Part shown: positions 63,718-64,000 of the stretch, in pieces | Layout of the letters: each line of letters opens with the position of its first letter | How positions within the stretch are numbered: the stretch's first letter is position 1 | Origin: Polaribacter aestuariivivens | Lineage (GTDB): Bacteria; Bacteroidota; Bacteroidia; Flavobacteriales; Flavobacteriaceae | DNA: 64,000 nt | Reading direction: 5' to 3' | NCBI RefSeq assembly: GCF_005885675.1 | Contig: NZ_VANR01000006.1 | Coordinates: 1-64,000, forward strand | The notes under the pieces: generated by a model | Told to the model about the DNA's origin: nothing | The model's database searches: none | What the model saw: only the letters and a program-made list of their open reading frames with translations | Position numbers and translations under genes: made by a program

Positions 63718-64000
63718 ATGAAAACATTATATATTGTTAGACACGCAAAGTCCTCTTGGTCATACAAAGGAATTGCTGATATTGATAGACCTCTGAAAAA
63801 AAGAGGTATTAAAGATGCGCATTTAATGTCTAAAATTCTAACCAAAGAAATAGAAAAACCAGACACTTTTATTACAAGTAGTGCTAACAGAGCATTGCAT
63901 ACAGCTGTAATTTTTTGTGAAAACTTTGGTTTTCCACATGCAAATCTTCAAATAAAAAGACAATTATATAGTTTTAGTGATGGTTATTTGGTAAAAACCG
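63718..64000 (+). CDS. sixA: SixA-type histidine phosphatase, partial (3' end beyond window)
   Basis: The first 94 codons of a histidine phosphatase: catalytic LYIVRHAKSSWS (RHG-type motif), then DRPLKKRGIKDAHLMSKIL and TSSANRALHTA, the SixA layout. SixA dephosphorylates phosphohistidine in phosphotransfer proteins. The gene runs off the right end of the window. It follows pdxH after 35 bases. Confidence 0.9.
   Translation, partial: MKTLYIVRHAKSSWSYKGIADIDRPLKKRGIKDAHLMSKILTKEIEKPDTFITSSANRALHTAVIFCENFGFPHANLQIKRQLYSFSDGYLVKT

Overview
The window is AT-rich chromosomal DNA from a member of the Bacteroidota, almost certainly a marine-type Flavobacteriaceae (Polaribacter/Tenacibaculum-like). 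The main reasons are the gliding-motility genes gldF and gldG, many families typical of this group (DUF4294, DUF2911, DUF2490, DUF5777, DUF6263, DUF2807), promoters of the Bacteroidota type (TTG, about 17-21 nt, then TAnnTTTG), and A-rich start contexts. All family names come from reading the protein sequences; no database search was possible.

Layout. 1-970: the 5' end of a 16S rRNA gene on the minus strand, preceded by a leader and three tandem rRNA promoters. 970-9000: DUF4294 protein, DNA ligase LigA, a secreted DinB-like protein, a long-form glyceraldehyde-3-phosphate dehydrogenase and the periplasmic protease HtrA (divergent from dapF, with helically phased TTTAAC repeats between them). 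8580-15490: dapF, an acetyltransferase, mltG, gldF, gldG and a DUF2911 protein. 15594-16887: a cassette-like insert (lipoprotein with a Cys-rich tail plus a two-helix membrane protein) bounded by imperfect palindromes. 16945-27850: thioredoxin-like proteins, an S1/P1 nuclease, an SPFH protein, a hydrolase, a very large secreted BNR-repeat protein, a DUF2490 outer-membrane protein and a DUF819 transporter-like protein. 27911-33891: two paralogous sets of OB-fold protein, YceI protein and DUF5777 barrel, arranged divergently around a membrane-bound LytTR regulator, one set with a c-type cytochrome lipoprotein. 34509-38394: DUF4870, PadR, PspC-domain and DUF2807 genes behind a promoter that overlaps a clear palindromic operator. 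38400-40730: accessory stretch with two orphan lipoproteins, each followed at once by an attC-like imperfect palindrome. 40752-44347: an ArsR/SRPBCC pair with two operators in its promoter, then membrane proteins and a VanX-type dipeptidase. 44486-49403: pyruvate dehydrogenase E1alpha and E2, and a second E2 probably of the branched-chain complex.

49588-60884 is a haem-biosynthesis cluster. hemA-hemCD-hemB-hemL-(four-helix-bundle gene)-hemE-hemF run on the minus strand; an AraC-type regulator, a SpoU methyltransferase, hemH and a HemJ-like gene run divergently on the plus strand. Together they would carry glutamyl-tRNA through to protohaem. hemC and hemD are fused. The window ends with recR, a sodium:solute symporter, pdxH and the start of a SixA-type phosphatase gene.

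The parts most worth a second look are the attC-like cassette boundaries with their orphan secreted genes, the duplicated YceI/DUF5777/OB-fold modules around the LytTR sensor, and several well-defined operators (PadR, ArsR, phased TTTAAC sites). No tRNA gene, CRISPR array, prophage, transposase or integrase was found.
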